Source of the DNA: an uncultured Verrucomicrobia subdivision 3 bacterium
GTDB taxonomy: Bacteria; Verrucomicrobiota; Verrucomicrobiae; Limisphaerales; CAMLLE01
Length of the DNA stretch: 6,045 nucleotides
Assembly: GCA_946480555.1 (NCBI GenBank)
Contig: CAMLLE010000210.1
Span: 1 to 6,045 of the forward strand
Direction of reading: 5' to 3'
Part shown: piece after piece, positions 1 to 6,045 of the stretch
Position numbering within the stretch: the stretch's first letter is position 1
Layout: each line of letters opens with the position of its first letter
Notes under the pieces: generated by a model
What the model was told of the DNA's origin: nothing
The model's database searches: none
The model's input: only the letters and a program-made list of their open reading frames with translations
Translations under genes and position numbers: made by a program

Positions 1-177
1 TCGCAGGCGCTGGCGTTGTTCGATGGACTGGAATTTGTGACGCCGGAGCAGATCCAGGAACTGGCGGTGGCGGTGATGGCACATCGTCTGGTGATGCAGC
101 CGCAGGCGCGGTTTTCCGGCATGACAGCGCGCGGCGTGGTGGAGGAAATTGTGAAGAAGGTGAAAGTTCCGGCGTGA
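1..177 (+). CDS. moxR: MoxR-type AAA+ ATPase, C-terminal end (partial)
   Basis: The first 58 codons are open in frame 1 from the window edge to a TGA at 175-177. The peptide begins SQALALFDGLEFVTPEQIQE and continues through AVMAHRLVMQP to a basic C-terminus. This matches the C-terminal helical lid of MoxR ATPases, where an alanine-rich helix is followed by a 'D-G-x-x-x-V-T-P-E-x-I' turn and then a 'V-x-A-H-R-L' helix. The nucleotide-binding Walker motifs lie upstream of the window, so ATPase competence cannot be judged. MoxR proteins are cytoplasmic AAA+ ATPases thought to act as chaperones that activate or assemble partner proteins, often VWA-like ones. The assignment rests on the short tail plus the downstream DUF58 and TgpA-like genes, which are the usual partners. 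The stop overlaps the next gene's GTG start by 4 bases. Confidence 0.85.
   Translation, partial: SQALALFDGLEFVTPEQIQELAVAVMAHRLVMQPQARFSGMTARGVVEEIVKKVKVPA
157..163 (+). promoter_or_regulatory. Probable ribosome binding site for the DUF58 gene
   Basis: AAGGTGA lies inside the last codons of the MoxR gene, 10 bases before the GTG at 174. It matches part of the AAGGAGGTGA complement of the 16S rRNA 3' end. It supports the non-ATG start at 174, which is also the start that gives the 4-base overlap with the MoxR stop codon. Confidence 0.5.
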
Positions 178-1520
178 AGTTGATCCTCAAAATCCTCTAC
201 CGCTTCTACCGGCTGTTCTCCGGGTTTCGGTACAGGGTGAAGCGGCGGTTGACTCCGTCGGGCTGGATGGTGGGGATTGGGCTGGCGGCGGGCGCCACGA
301 TGGGGGTGGACACCGAGAACACCGTGGCTTACCAGGCGTTCACACCCTTGCTCCTGTTGTTCGTTGTCGCCGGGATGTTTTCCTGGTTCTTTCGCACGAA
401 GCTTTCCGTAAGGCGCATCCTGCCGAGATTCGGCACAGCGGGCCTGCCGTTCACCTACACGGTGGCGTTGAAAAATCTTGGCCGCAAAGCGGAGAAGGAT
501 TTGACCCTGTTCGAGAACCTGACCGATCCGCGGCCGAGCTTTGCCGAATGGAGCGCGGTGCAAATGGCCAATGAACGCAAGGTGCGTCCCTTCCGGCTCA
601 CCCAGCCGCGCCCTGGCAATCAATTTCGCCGCACCACCGAGAAGGAGTCTCCGGTTCCAGCCGTCGGGCCGCAGCAGACCGTTGATGTGACGATGGAGAT
701 GACTCCGTTGCGGCGCGGGTTCATTCGTTTTGAAGGCGTGGCGCTGGCGCGGCCCGATCCCTTCGGGCTGTTTCGTGCGTTCCATTCCATTCCCGCGCCG
801 CAAACAATGCTCGTTCTACCGCGCCGCTACGAGTTGCCCGCGGTGGCTTTGCCGGGAACGGCGCGTTACCAGCAGGGCGGCGTGGCGCTGGCGAGCAACA
901 TCGGGCTGAGCGATGAATTCGTGGCATTGCGGGATTACCGCCGTGGCGATCCTTTGCGGCACATTCACTGGCGCAGCTGGGCAAAGGCGGGAAAACCGAT
1001 CGTGAAGGAGTTCGAGGATGAGTTCTTCGTCCGGCACGCTTTGGTGCTGGATACGTTTACGGACGATCCGCGCAGCGAAGCCTTTGAGGAGGCGGTGTCC
1101 GTGGCGGCGTCGTTTGCCTGCACCTTGTCCATGCAGGAATCGCTGCTGGACCTGCTCTTCATCGGCACCGAGGCCTATTGTTTTACTGCCGGCCGCGGAC
1201 TGGCGCATTCCGATCACATGCTTGAGATTCTGGCTGGCGTGACGGCGTGCCTGGACAAACCGTTTTCGAAGTTGGAGAACCTGGTGATCGAGCATTCCGG
1301 CAATGTCAGCGGCTGCATCTGTGTGCTGCTGGCCTGGGATGCCGGACGGCGGGCGTTCGTGAAGAAACTGCAGGATCTCGGGCTGCCGCTGCTCGTGATC
1401 CTGGTCGCGGAACCGGGCAGGGGAGCGGCCTTGGAAAGCGTGTCCGATGCGGAACGCCCGCCCCGTTTCCATGTGCTGGAAGCGGGCCGCATCCCTGAAG
1501 GACTGGCAAAGCTGACATGA
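174..1520 (+). CDS. DUF58 family membrane protein
   Basis: This 448-residue protein starts with GTG inside the MoxR stop codon (GTGA overlap). A basic N-terminus (residues 1-28) leads into two hydrophobic segments at about 30-45 and 53-73, probably a membrane hairpin. A beta-rich region follows at about 75-210. The DUF58 signature is clear at 258-283: G258-D-P-L-R262-H-I-H265-W266-R, followed by K278-E-F-E281-D-E. After it comes a VWA-like segment beginning ALVLD at 289-293. There the metal-site motif DxSxS reads D293-T-F-T-D, lacking both serines, so canonical metal binding is doubtful. Length and order fit the DUF58 proteins paired with MoxR and TgpA-like genes. The biochemical role of the family is not settled; a scaffold or adaptor for the MoxR ATPase at the membrane is an inference from conserved linkage. 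The stop overlaps the next gene (ATGA). The family call is firm, the function is not. Confidence 0.93.
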   Translation: MKLILKILYRFYRLFSGFRYRVKRRLTPSGWMVGIGLAAGATMGVDTENTVAYQAFTPLLLLFVVAGMFSWFFRTKLSVRRILPRFGTAGLPFTYTVALKNLGRKAEKDLTLFENLTDPRPSFAEWSAVQMANERKVRPFRLTQPRPGNQFRRTTEKESPVPAVGPQQTVDVTMEMTPLRRGFIRFEGVALARPDPFGLFRAFHSIPAPQTMLVLPRRYELPAVALPGTARYQQGGVALASNIGLSDEFVALRDYRRGDPLRHIHWRSWAKAGKPIVKEFEDEFFVRHALVLDTFTDDPRSEAFEEAVSVAASFACTLSMQESLLDLLFIGTEAYCFTAGRGLAHSDHMLEILAGVTACLDKPFSKLENLVIEHSGNVSGCICVLLAWDAGRRAFVKKLQDLGLPLLVILVAEPGRGAALESVSDAERPPRFHVLEAGRIPEGLAKLT

Positions 1521-3739
1521 GAACGCCTCCCTTCCTCATCGGTGCTGCGCTGGTCTTCTGGGGCTGGCAAACGGAACTGCTCATTCCCGGTGTGCTGATG
1601 GCGTTGGTCCTTGAGGGCTCCCGCCTCGTACGCGCGCGCTGGGAATTCTCCGACGAAGACTTCAGCCGCATCTGGACCATCTGCACGCTGCTTTTTTTGG
1701 GAATTGCCGTTTACGCATTCACGGACAACGGCGGCCCGGCGCGGTTCGGAAATTTCTTCCAGAACCCCGGACCGGCCACCCAATCCAGTGCGGGCCAAGT
1801 CACGTCGCGCACTGCCTCCACCATGTTGCGCTGGCTGCCCATGGTCCTCTTTCTGTTTGTCGCGGCTCAGGCGTTCAGTTCGCGGCAGGAGGTTCCACTG
1901 GCCACGATTTCGTTGATCATGCGCCGCCGCTGGAAGAACGCTGCGCGCCTGGGCAAACCGCTTCCCGCCATGCGCGGCATAAACGTCTCCTACCCGTATT
2001 TCGCCGTCTGTCTTTTTGCGGCAAGCGTGCATGCCGCGGAGGATACGAGTTATTTCTGGGGCTTCTGCGCGCTTACCACGTGGGCTTTGTGGATGCACCG
2101 GGTTCGGCGTTTCGCGGCGCCGGTCTGGGGCGCCATGTTGCTGCTGGTTTTCGCCACCGGTTATTTCGGCCAGGAAGGCGTGAGCCGGGTTCAGAATTAC
2201 CTGCAGAACATGGACCCGCAATGGCTCGAACGTTTCGCGCGGCGTCAAGGCACGGATCCCACGCACGCACGCACGGAGATAGGGCGCGTCGGACGCCTGA
2301 AATTGTCGGGCCGGATCGCCGTCCGGCTCGAGCCCGAAGCGGGCAGCATCCCGCCGGAATACCTGCGCGAAGCGAGCTATCGGATTTACGAGAATGCCGG
2401 CAGCTCCTGGCGTGCAAATCCGACGCGGGATCAACAGTTCGAACCGCATCAGCAGGCGCAAACGAACACTTCGGCATACGTGCTGGTGAACAAGACGAAC
2501 TTCAATGCCGCGCGGCTGGCCTGTTACCTCACTGGTTTTTCGCGGGACGCGCAGGTTCCCACCGGCTTGCTGCCGCTGCCTTCAGGCGTGGGCGAAGTGG
2601 ATCAGTTGCCGGCGTTCGTGATGAAGAAAAACAAACTCGGCGCCGTGCTGGTGGAAGGGCCGGGTCTTATCACCTTTGTGGCGCGTTATGGTCCGGGGCC
2701 AACTCTGGATTCCCCGTTTGATCCCAACGAATGGAGCAGCATCACGAATTCACCGCGGCGGTATGAGCGCAGCCGCAACCGCAGCGGGCCGCGGCCGCCG
2801 CGCGAGTCGTACGAAGCCAACCCCGACCTTGCCGTACCGCCAGCTGAAATTGAGGCGCTGGACCAGGTCATCGCTCAGCTGAATCTCGAGCCAGGCGATC
2901 GCGTCGCTGCGATGCGGGCAATCGACGGGCTGTTCACGAGCAACTTCACCTACAGCACGTGGCTGGATGTGCCGAAGCCGTCGAACCCGGTGGCCTCCAC
3001 GCCGCTCGGAGTCTTCCTGACGGAAACGCGCCAGGGCCATTGCGAATACTTTGCCACCGCCACGGTATTGCTTCTGCGGCGGCTGGGAATTCCCGCCCGT
3101 TACGCCGTCGGTTATGCGGTGCATGAAAAGTCCGGGGGCGGTTATGTGGTGCGTCTTCGCGACGCCCACGCATGGTGCCTGGTCTGGAATGAGCGCGCAC
3201 GCTTCTGGCAGGACTTCGATACCACGCCGCCGTCGTGGTTTCAGGAAGAGGCGAAGCACGCGTCGCCATTTCAGCGCATTGCCGATGCGTGGAGCTGGGT
3301 TTCATTTCAGTTCGCGAAGTTCCGCTGGGGACAGAGCAACCTGCGCCAATACATGTTGCTGGCGCTCGTGCCCGCGACCGGCCTGCTGGCTTACCAGATT
3401 TTTTTCCGTCGCAGGCGTGGACGCAGCCGCGCCGGAAACCGCCGCGATCCCGTGCTCCACTGGCCGGGCACGGACTCCGAGTTCTATTTGATCGAACAGA
3501 AGCTGGCCAGGCGCGGATTCATCCGGCAGAAGAACGAGCCGTTGTCGGAATGGCTGGAACGGGCGATCAGCTCGGAATCGCTGCGCCATGTCCAGGTTCC
3601 CTTGAAGGAAATTCTCCAGCTGCACTACCGCTATCGCTTCGACCCGCGGGGACTCCCCGCCAGCGACCGCGTTCGATTGCGGGACGCTGTGGAACAATTT
3701 CTCGAAGAACTCGACCGCGCGCCGACGGCTGCCCGATAA
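1517..3739 (+). CDS. tgpA: TgpA-like membrane-anchored transglutaminase (DUF3488, transglutaminase core, DUF4129)
   Basis: This 740-residue protein has the full three-part TgpA architecture. The N-terminal membrane region has about six hydrophobic segments (roughly 5-33, 52-68, 104-120, 158-173, 178-193, 201-217). A family-typical stretch, IGRVGRLKLSGRIAVRLE, lies at about 255-272. The transglutaminase core spans about 455-570, with a complete catalytic triad: C509 in GHCEYF, H551 in DAHAW and D568 in FDTTPP. A further membrane helix lies at about 613-630, followed by an arginine-rich stop-transfer segment and a C-terminal DUF4129-like domain (about 655-735). The predicted topology puts the core in the periplasm and the C-terminal domain in the cytoplasm. 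An intact triad suggests an active cysteine enzyme making or breaking amide bonds, but the substrate is unknown. The ATG overlaps the DUF58 stop; GAAGGA at 1497-1502 is a possible, rather distant, ribosome binding site. It is the last gene of the visible operon. Confidence 0.94.
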   Translation: MRTPPFLIGAALVFWGWQTELLIPGVLMALVLEGSRLVRARWEFSDEDFSRIWTICTLLFLGIAVYAFTDNGGPARFGNFFQNPGPATQSSAGQVTSRTASTMLRWLPMVLFLFVAAQAFSSRQEVPLATISLIMRRRWKNAARLGKPLPAMRGINVSYPYFAVCLFAASVHAAEDTSYFWGFCALTTWALWMHRVRRFAAPVWGAMLLLVFATGYFGQEGVSRVQNYLQNMDPQWLERFARRQGTDPTHARTEIGRVGRLKLSGRIAVRLEPEAGSIPPEYLREASYRIYENAGSSWRANPTRDQQFEPHQQAQTNTSAYVLVNKTNFNAARLACYLTGFSRDAQVPTGLLPLPSGVGEVDQLPAFVMKKNKLGAVLVEGPGLITFVARYGPGPTLDSPFDPNEWSSITNSPRRYERSRNRSGPRPPRESYEANPDLAVPPAEIEALDQVIAQLNLEPGDRVAAMRAIDGLFTSNFTYSTWLDVPKPSNPVASTPLGVFLTETRQGHCEYFATATVLLLRRLGIPARYAVGYAVHEKSGGGYVVRLRDAHAWCLVWNERARFWQDFDTTPPSWFQEEAKHASPFQRIADAWSWVSFQFAKFRWGQSNLRQYMLLALVPATGLLAYQIFFRRRRGRSRAGNRRDPVLHWPGTDSEFYLIEQKLARRGFIRQKNEPLSEWLERAISSESLRHVQVPLKEILQLHYRYRFDPRGLPASDRVRLRDAVEQFLEELDRAPTAAR

Positions 3740-3808
3740 CAATCAACGAGGTGCGCCCGACTTTGAGCGTTCCCAGGTTAGAGCGGTTACCAGAAGAAAT
3801 TTCCGACA

Positions 3809-3875
3809 ACCGCGGAGACGCGGAGACGCGGAGCAATCAAAATAGGGCTCCTCCGCGCCTCTGCGCCTCCGCGGT
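3809..3875. repeat. Imperfect palindrome with 8-bp tandem units (REP-like)
   Basis: Two 25-base arms (3809-3833 and 3851-3875) are inverted copies matching at 22 of 25 positions, separated by a 17-base AT-richer spacer. The left arm is made of three successive 8-base units, CGCGGAGA at 3811 and 3819, then CGCGGAGC at 3827. The right arm carries the diverged complement. The three mismatches fall at equivalent places in successive units. As RNA from either strand it would form a long GC-rich hairpin. It lies between convergent genes, the usual place for REP-type dispersed palindromes. I recall similar CGCGGAGACGCGGAG-type repeats from Verrucomicrobiota and other large genomes, but one window cannot show copy number. 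It could also end transcription, although no T-tract follows on either strand. Confidence 0.75.
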
Positions 3876-3932
3876 GAGATGATCCGGAAATGAATTTGGA
3901 GAAACGCTATAAACTGATTGGAATTGTAGAAT

Positions 3933-3962
3933 CGTGGGACCGCAGTGTGGCTGCGCCCCACG
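3933..3962. other. Stem-loop in convergent intergenic region, possible terminator
   Basis: CGTGGG (3933-3938) pairs with CCCACG (3957-3962), and CGCAG (3941-3945) pairs with CTGCG (3951-3955). The loop is TGTGG. A two-base against one-base internal loop separates the two helices. The 11-bp stem begins 38 bases past the stop codon of the minus-strand TolC-family gene, so it could end or stabilise that transcript. No convincing T-run follows on either strand, so it is not a textbook intrinsic terminator. It may instead be a second dispersed repeat or part of a composite element with the palindrome about 57 bases away. Confidence 0.5.
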
Positions 3963-3999
3963 CTCCGTTGAAGATTTGTTCCGGCAGATGCTTGAGTTC

Positions 4000-5523
4000 C
4001 TACTCGGCTTTGAAATCGATTCCCAACCGTTCCAGGGTTGAACCTTCGTGGAGGCTGAGATCGGAGAGATTCTTGTTGTAGTTGTTCAGCGCCCGGATTT
4101 CCTCCGCGCGCGCCTGGGTGAGATCGCGCTGCGTCTGGAGCACCGTGTAGGTCGTGCTCTGGCCTTGCTCCAGCTTCTTCTGTTCGGCCTGCAATGCCTG
4201 CTCGGCGTATTCGCGTGCCGCGCGTGTCGCGGCAATGCGCTCGAAGCTCGCCTGCGCCAGTTTGATGTCGTCATCGATCTGGCGCATGATCAGCGCTTCG
4301 ATTTCCTTCACGCGCAGGACGGCCTGTTGATGCGAAAGCTTGCTGGCCTTGTAGGCATTGCGCGGGCCAAGGTTCGATAGCGGAATGCTGATCGACGCGC
4401 CGTAGCTGTAGGTGGGGCGATTGCGCTGGCGGATGTCATATAACGAGCCGCTGAATTCCGTGCCGGAACCGTCATAACCGTAGGTGGCGAAGAGATCCAG
4501 CTGGGGAAAAATCTGGTTGCGATCGTATTTCAACTGCACGCCCGCGCGTTCCACCTCGATTTTGATCTGGAGCATTTCCGGCCGGCTGGTGAGGCCTTTG
4601 CGCCAGCTTTCCTGCAAATTGAACGAGCGCGCAGGCGCGGCGAGGACTTCTGCCGGGACCAGGCTCACGGCGGCCCATTCCGCATACCGCGCATTCATCA
4701 GTTCCTTCACGCGATTCTCCAGCACCGCCAGTTCGCTTTGCGCCTGAAGCAAGTCCGCGCGCGCCGTGGCCGCCTGCGATTCCGCCTGCTTGGCTTCGAG
4801 CGGTGCCATGGCTCCGACTTCCACACGCTTCCGGTTTTCCGCCAGCAACTGCTCGGCGAGATCGACGGCTTTCTGCCGCACCACGACGTTCTCGCGCGCG
4901 GAGATCAGGTCGAAATAGGCGTTCTCCAGCAGGTTGATCGTCTCCATCGTCTGGCGCTTCAACTCCTGTTCCGAGAAGTTCAGCTGCAATCGATTGAACC
5001 GGATGGCGAGCCGCGCGTTGTCGATCCAGAAGTTTCGCAGCAACGGCTGTCGCGCGCTCAAGAGAACCGAGCCGTCCGAATCAGAAATGGGACCTGAGCC
5101 GGAATCGCGGTCGCTGTCGAAGAGCGATCCGGTGAGTCCATAAATTGTGCCCCACGGGAGCACGCCATCCACGCCCGAGTCAAAGGAACGCCCGTCGGTC
5201 ACGGCCCCGGAGAAGAAATTGGTGCCGAGCAAGGTCGGCCCTGATTCGCTGTGCGTGCGCCGCCCGGACAGCGAAAACGTGGGATCATAAGCGCCATAGG
5301 CGCCGCGCAGATTGTATGCGGCGATGCGCGGCTGGTAGCGCTCCACCTGCAGGTTCACATTGTCGCGCATTGTCATCTCGATCAGTTCCTGCAGTGATAC
5401 TGTGCGAGTGTTGCTGTTGGAAACGGAAGGTGCCTGTGCCTGGGCGCCGTGCGCCAGAGCCATCGTGAGAGTAACGATCGGAAGGATTCTCATCGTTTTC
5501 GAAGAGTGGGCATTGGTGTTCAT
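4000..5523 (-). CDS. TolC-family outer membrane efflux protein
   Basis: This 507-residue protein has a cleavable Sec signal peptide, with a hydrophobic stretch at about 12-24 and an AQA-Q site after residue 29. There is no lipobox cysteine, so it is not lipid-anchored. The mature part shows the two-repeat outer membrane efflux (OEP) layout. Repeat one has a conserved start (TVSLQELIEMTMRDNVNLQV, 41-60), a beta-rich part (about 80-160), a QPLLRNF motif (159-165) and long helices at about 182-275 including RVEVGAMAPLEAKQAES. Repeat two runs from about 302 to 495, with strands near 372-385 (SYGASISIPLSN) and a closing helix with KKLEQGQSTTYTVLQTQRDL (449-468). Such proteins trimerise into a channel-tunnel across the outer membrane and periplasm and work with an inner-membrane pump and an adaptor. 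Neither partner is adjacent. The ATG at 5523 lacks a good ribosome binding site; Met11 (codon 5491-5493) is an alternative start that keeps the whole signal peptide. The transported substrate cannot be inferred. Confidence 0.93.
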   Translation of the reverse strand: MNTNAHSSKTMRILPIVTLTMALAHGAQAQAPSVSNSNTRTVSLQELIEMTMRDNVNLQVERYQPRIAAYNLRGAYGAYDPTFSLSGRRTHSESGPTLLGTNFFSGAVTDGRSFDSGVDGVLPWGTIYGLTGSLFDSDRDSGSGPISDSDGSVLLSARQPLLRNFWIDNARLAIRFNRLQLNFSEQELKRQTMETINLLENAYFDLISARENVVVRQKAVDLAEQLLAENRKRVEVGAMAPLEAKQAESQAATARADLLQAQSELAVLENRVKELMNARYAEWAAVSLVPAEVLAAPARSFNLQESWRKGLTSRPEMLQIKIEVERAGVQLKYDRNQIFPQLDLFATYGYDGSGTEFSGSLYDIRQRNRPTYSYGASISIPLSNLGPRNAYKASKLSHQQAVLRVKEIEALIMRQIDDDIKLAQASFERIAATRAAREYAEQALQAEQKKLEQGQSTTYTVLQTQRDLTQARAEEIRALNNYNKNLSDLSLHEGSTLERLGIDFKAE

Positions 5524-5546
5524 ATCATCAAATCATTTTTGCCGCC

Positions 5547-5575
5547 CCGGAGGGACGAGTTACGCAAGTCCCCGG
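5547..5575 (-). other. Possible leader stem-loop upstream of the TolC-family gene
   Basis: In the 90-bp gap before the TolC-family start, CCGG (5547-5550) can pair with CCGG (5572-5575), and GGAC (5553-5556) with GTCC (5568-5571). This gives an 8-bp stem with a two-base bulge (5551-5552) and an 11-base loop. On the minus strand an alternative register gives GGGGAC pairing with GTCCCT, including one G-U pair. It would lie 24 bases before the start codon. It may be a leader structure, a readthrough barrier from the upstream gene, or chance in GC-rich DNA. I saw no confident promoter in this gap. Confidence 0.3.
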
Positions 5576-5613
5576 TCCAGGCTCAAAGTAAATTCTGCCG
5601 GACGCATCCCCCG

Positions 5614-6045
5614 TCACTTTTCCGCTGCGGCGCGTTTCAACCGGTCCAAGATGCCGCGCCATTCCGCGGTTTGCGGCGGTGCTTCCACCACGATCTCCTT
5701 CGCGCCCGCTTCATCGCAGCGATGCAGTTCTGCGTAGAGCGCGCGCGCGAACGCCTCCGCATCGTGCGGGATCACGCTCACGCCGCCAAACCCATCCCCG
5801 CCTGGAATATGCGAATGCGCGATGACGAAAATGCCGGAGCGGGCCACACCCAGTTGCGTGCGCAATTCCGCATCCGAATTCCAGTTCAGGATGCGCACCC
5901 GTGCGCGTGGCGAGTAATGCTTCTGCAACAGGCCGGGGCTGCGCAGCGCTTTCCCTGCGACTTCTCCCTCGGCATTCACCACCGGAATCACCGCGGCGAG
6001 CGCGGCGTCATGAATCATTCCCGGCCGCAACACGCGCGCTGGACT
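5614..6045 (-). CDS. sua5: Sua5-type L-threonylcarbamoyladenylate synthase, C-terminal part (partial)
   Basis: The frame is open from the right edge of the window to a TGA at 5614-5616, giving 143 visible residues. It opens with SPARVLRPGMI, matching the end of the YrdC-like catalytic domain (LRPG motif, visible residues 6-9). Next comes the linker of the long Sua5 form, with S36-P-G-L-L-Q-K-H43-Y44-S-P46 corresponding to the conserved SPG...HYxP motif. The remainder fits the Rossmann-like Sua5 domain and ends with the usual ALYAELHRCDEAGAKEIVVEAPP-type stretch and a basic helix. The enzyme uses threonine, bicarbonate and ATP to make threonylcarbamoyl-AMP for t6A37 modification of ANN-decoding tRNAs, in the cytoplasm. 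The Sua5 domain separates this from the short TsaC form. A GTG at 6033 is only an internal valine codon; the true start and catalytic core lie beyond the window. The gene is co-directional with the TolC-family gene, 90 bp upstream of it. Confidence 0.92.
   Translation of the reverse strand, partial: SPARVLRPGMIHDAALAAVIPVVNAEGEVAGKALRSPGLLQKHYSPRARVRILNWNSDAELRTQLGVARSGIFVIAHSHIPGGDGFGGVSVIPHDAEAFARALYAELHRCDEAGAKEIVVEAPPQTAEWRGILDRLKRAAAEK

Noticed and set aside
816..1472. A 218-codon minus-strand open frame inside the DUF58 gene.
   Set aside because: It is wholly antisense to a confident gene, has low-complexity basic composition, and shows no domain or supporting ribosome binding site.
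1214..2461. A 415-codon open frame on the minus strand.
   Set aside because: It runs antisense across the junction of two well-supported genes with clear domains. Its peptide is rich in R, P and A with no recognisable domain, as expected for a shadow frame in GC-rich coding DNA.
2080..2721. A 213-codon plus-strand open frame inside the TgpA-like gene.
   Set aside because: It is a frame-shifted shadow of the transglutaminase gene, rich in R, A and G with no domain.
3809..3875. A CRISPR array or a true intrinsic terminator.
   Set aside because: There are only three contiguous 8-base units with no spacers, and no T-run follows the hairpin on either strand.
3235..3882. A plus-strand open frame spanning the TgpA-like 3' end and the palindrome.
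   Set aside because: It is out of frame with the DUF4129 domain, and its tail (DAETRSNQNRAPPRLCASA) is simply the translated palindrome, a familiar source of false proteins.
3743..3961. A 72-codon minus-strand open frame in the intergenic region.
   Set aside because: Its central part is the palindrome read on the other strand and its start lies in the second hairpin; no domain or ribosome binding site supports it.
3890..4081. A 63-codon plus-strand open frame beginning MNLEKRYKLIG.
   Set aside because: Its middle reads through the hairpin at 3933-3962 and its last part is antisense to the end of the TolC-family gene. The start alone is not enough to support a gene.

Overview
This window reads as GC-rich chromosomal DNA from a Gram-negative bacterium with an outer membrane. 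That follows from a TolC-family outer-membrane protein with a Sec-type signal peptide and from a membrane-anchored transglutaminase expected to face the periplasm. The palindrome at 3809-3875 resembles dispersed repeats I associate with Verrucomicrobiota and similar large environmental genomes. I treat that phylum as a plausible guess only, because no rRNA or marker gene is present.

Layout. Positions 1-3739 hold a tightly packed plus-strand operon: the 3' end of a MoxR-type AAA+ ATPase gene, a full DUF58 protein gene and a full TgpA-like transglutaminase gene. The genes overlap by 4 bases at each junction (GTGA, then ATGA), so translation is probably coupled. Positions 3740-3999 are a convergent intergenic region with no convincing gene. 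It holds two hairpin-forming palindromes, one built from 8-bp tandem units. Positions 4000-5523 on the minus strand encode a complete TolC-family efflux outer-membrane protein. A 90-bp gap (5524-5613) with a small possible stem-loop separates it from the 3' part of a Sua5-type threonylcarbamoyl-AMP synthase gene (5614-6045, minus strand, 5' end beyond the window).

How the genes relate. MoxR, DUF58 and TgpA-like transglutaminase genes form a widely conserved block. The usual inference is that the MoxR ATPase acts as a chaperone or remodeller with the DUF58 protein, in partnership with the envelope-facing transglutaminase. The substrate is unknown. The TolC-like protein would form the outer-membrane channel of a tripartite exporter, but no membrane-fusion or inner-membrane pump gene lies next to it here. 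Sua5 makes the precursor for the t6A tRNA modification and has no evident functional link to its neighbour.

I found no mobile element, CRISPR array, RNA gene or evident new system. The least explained DNA is the pair of palindromes at 3809-3962.
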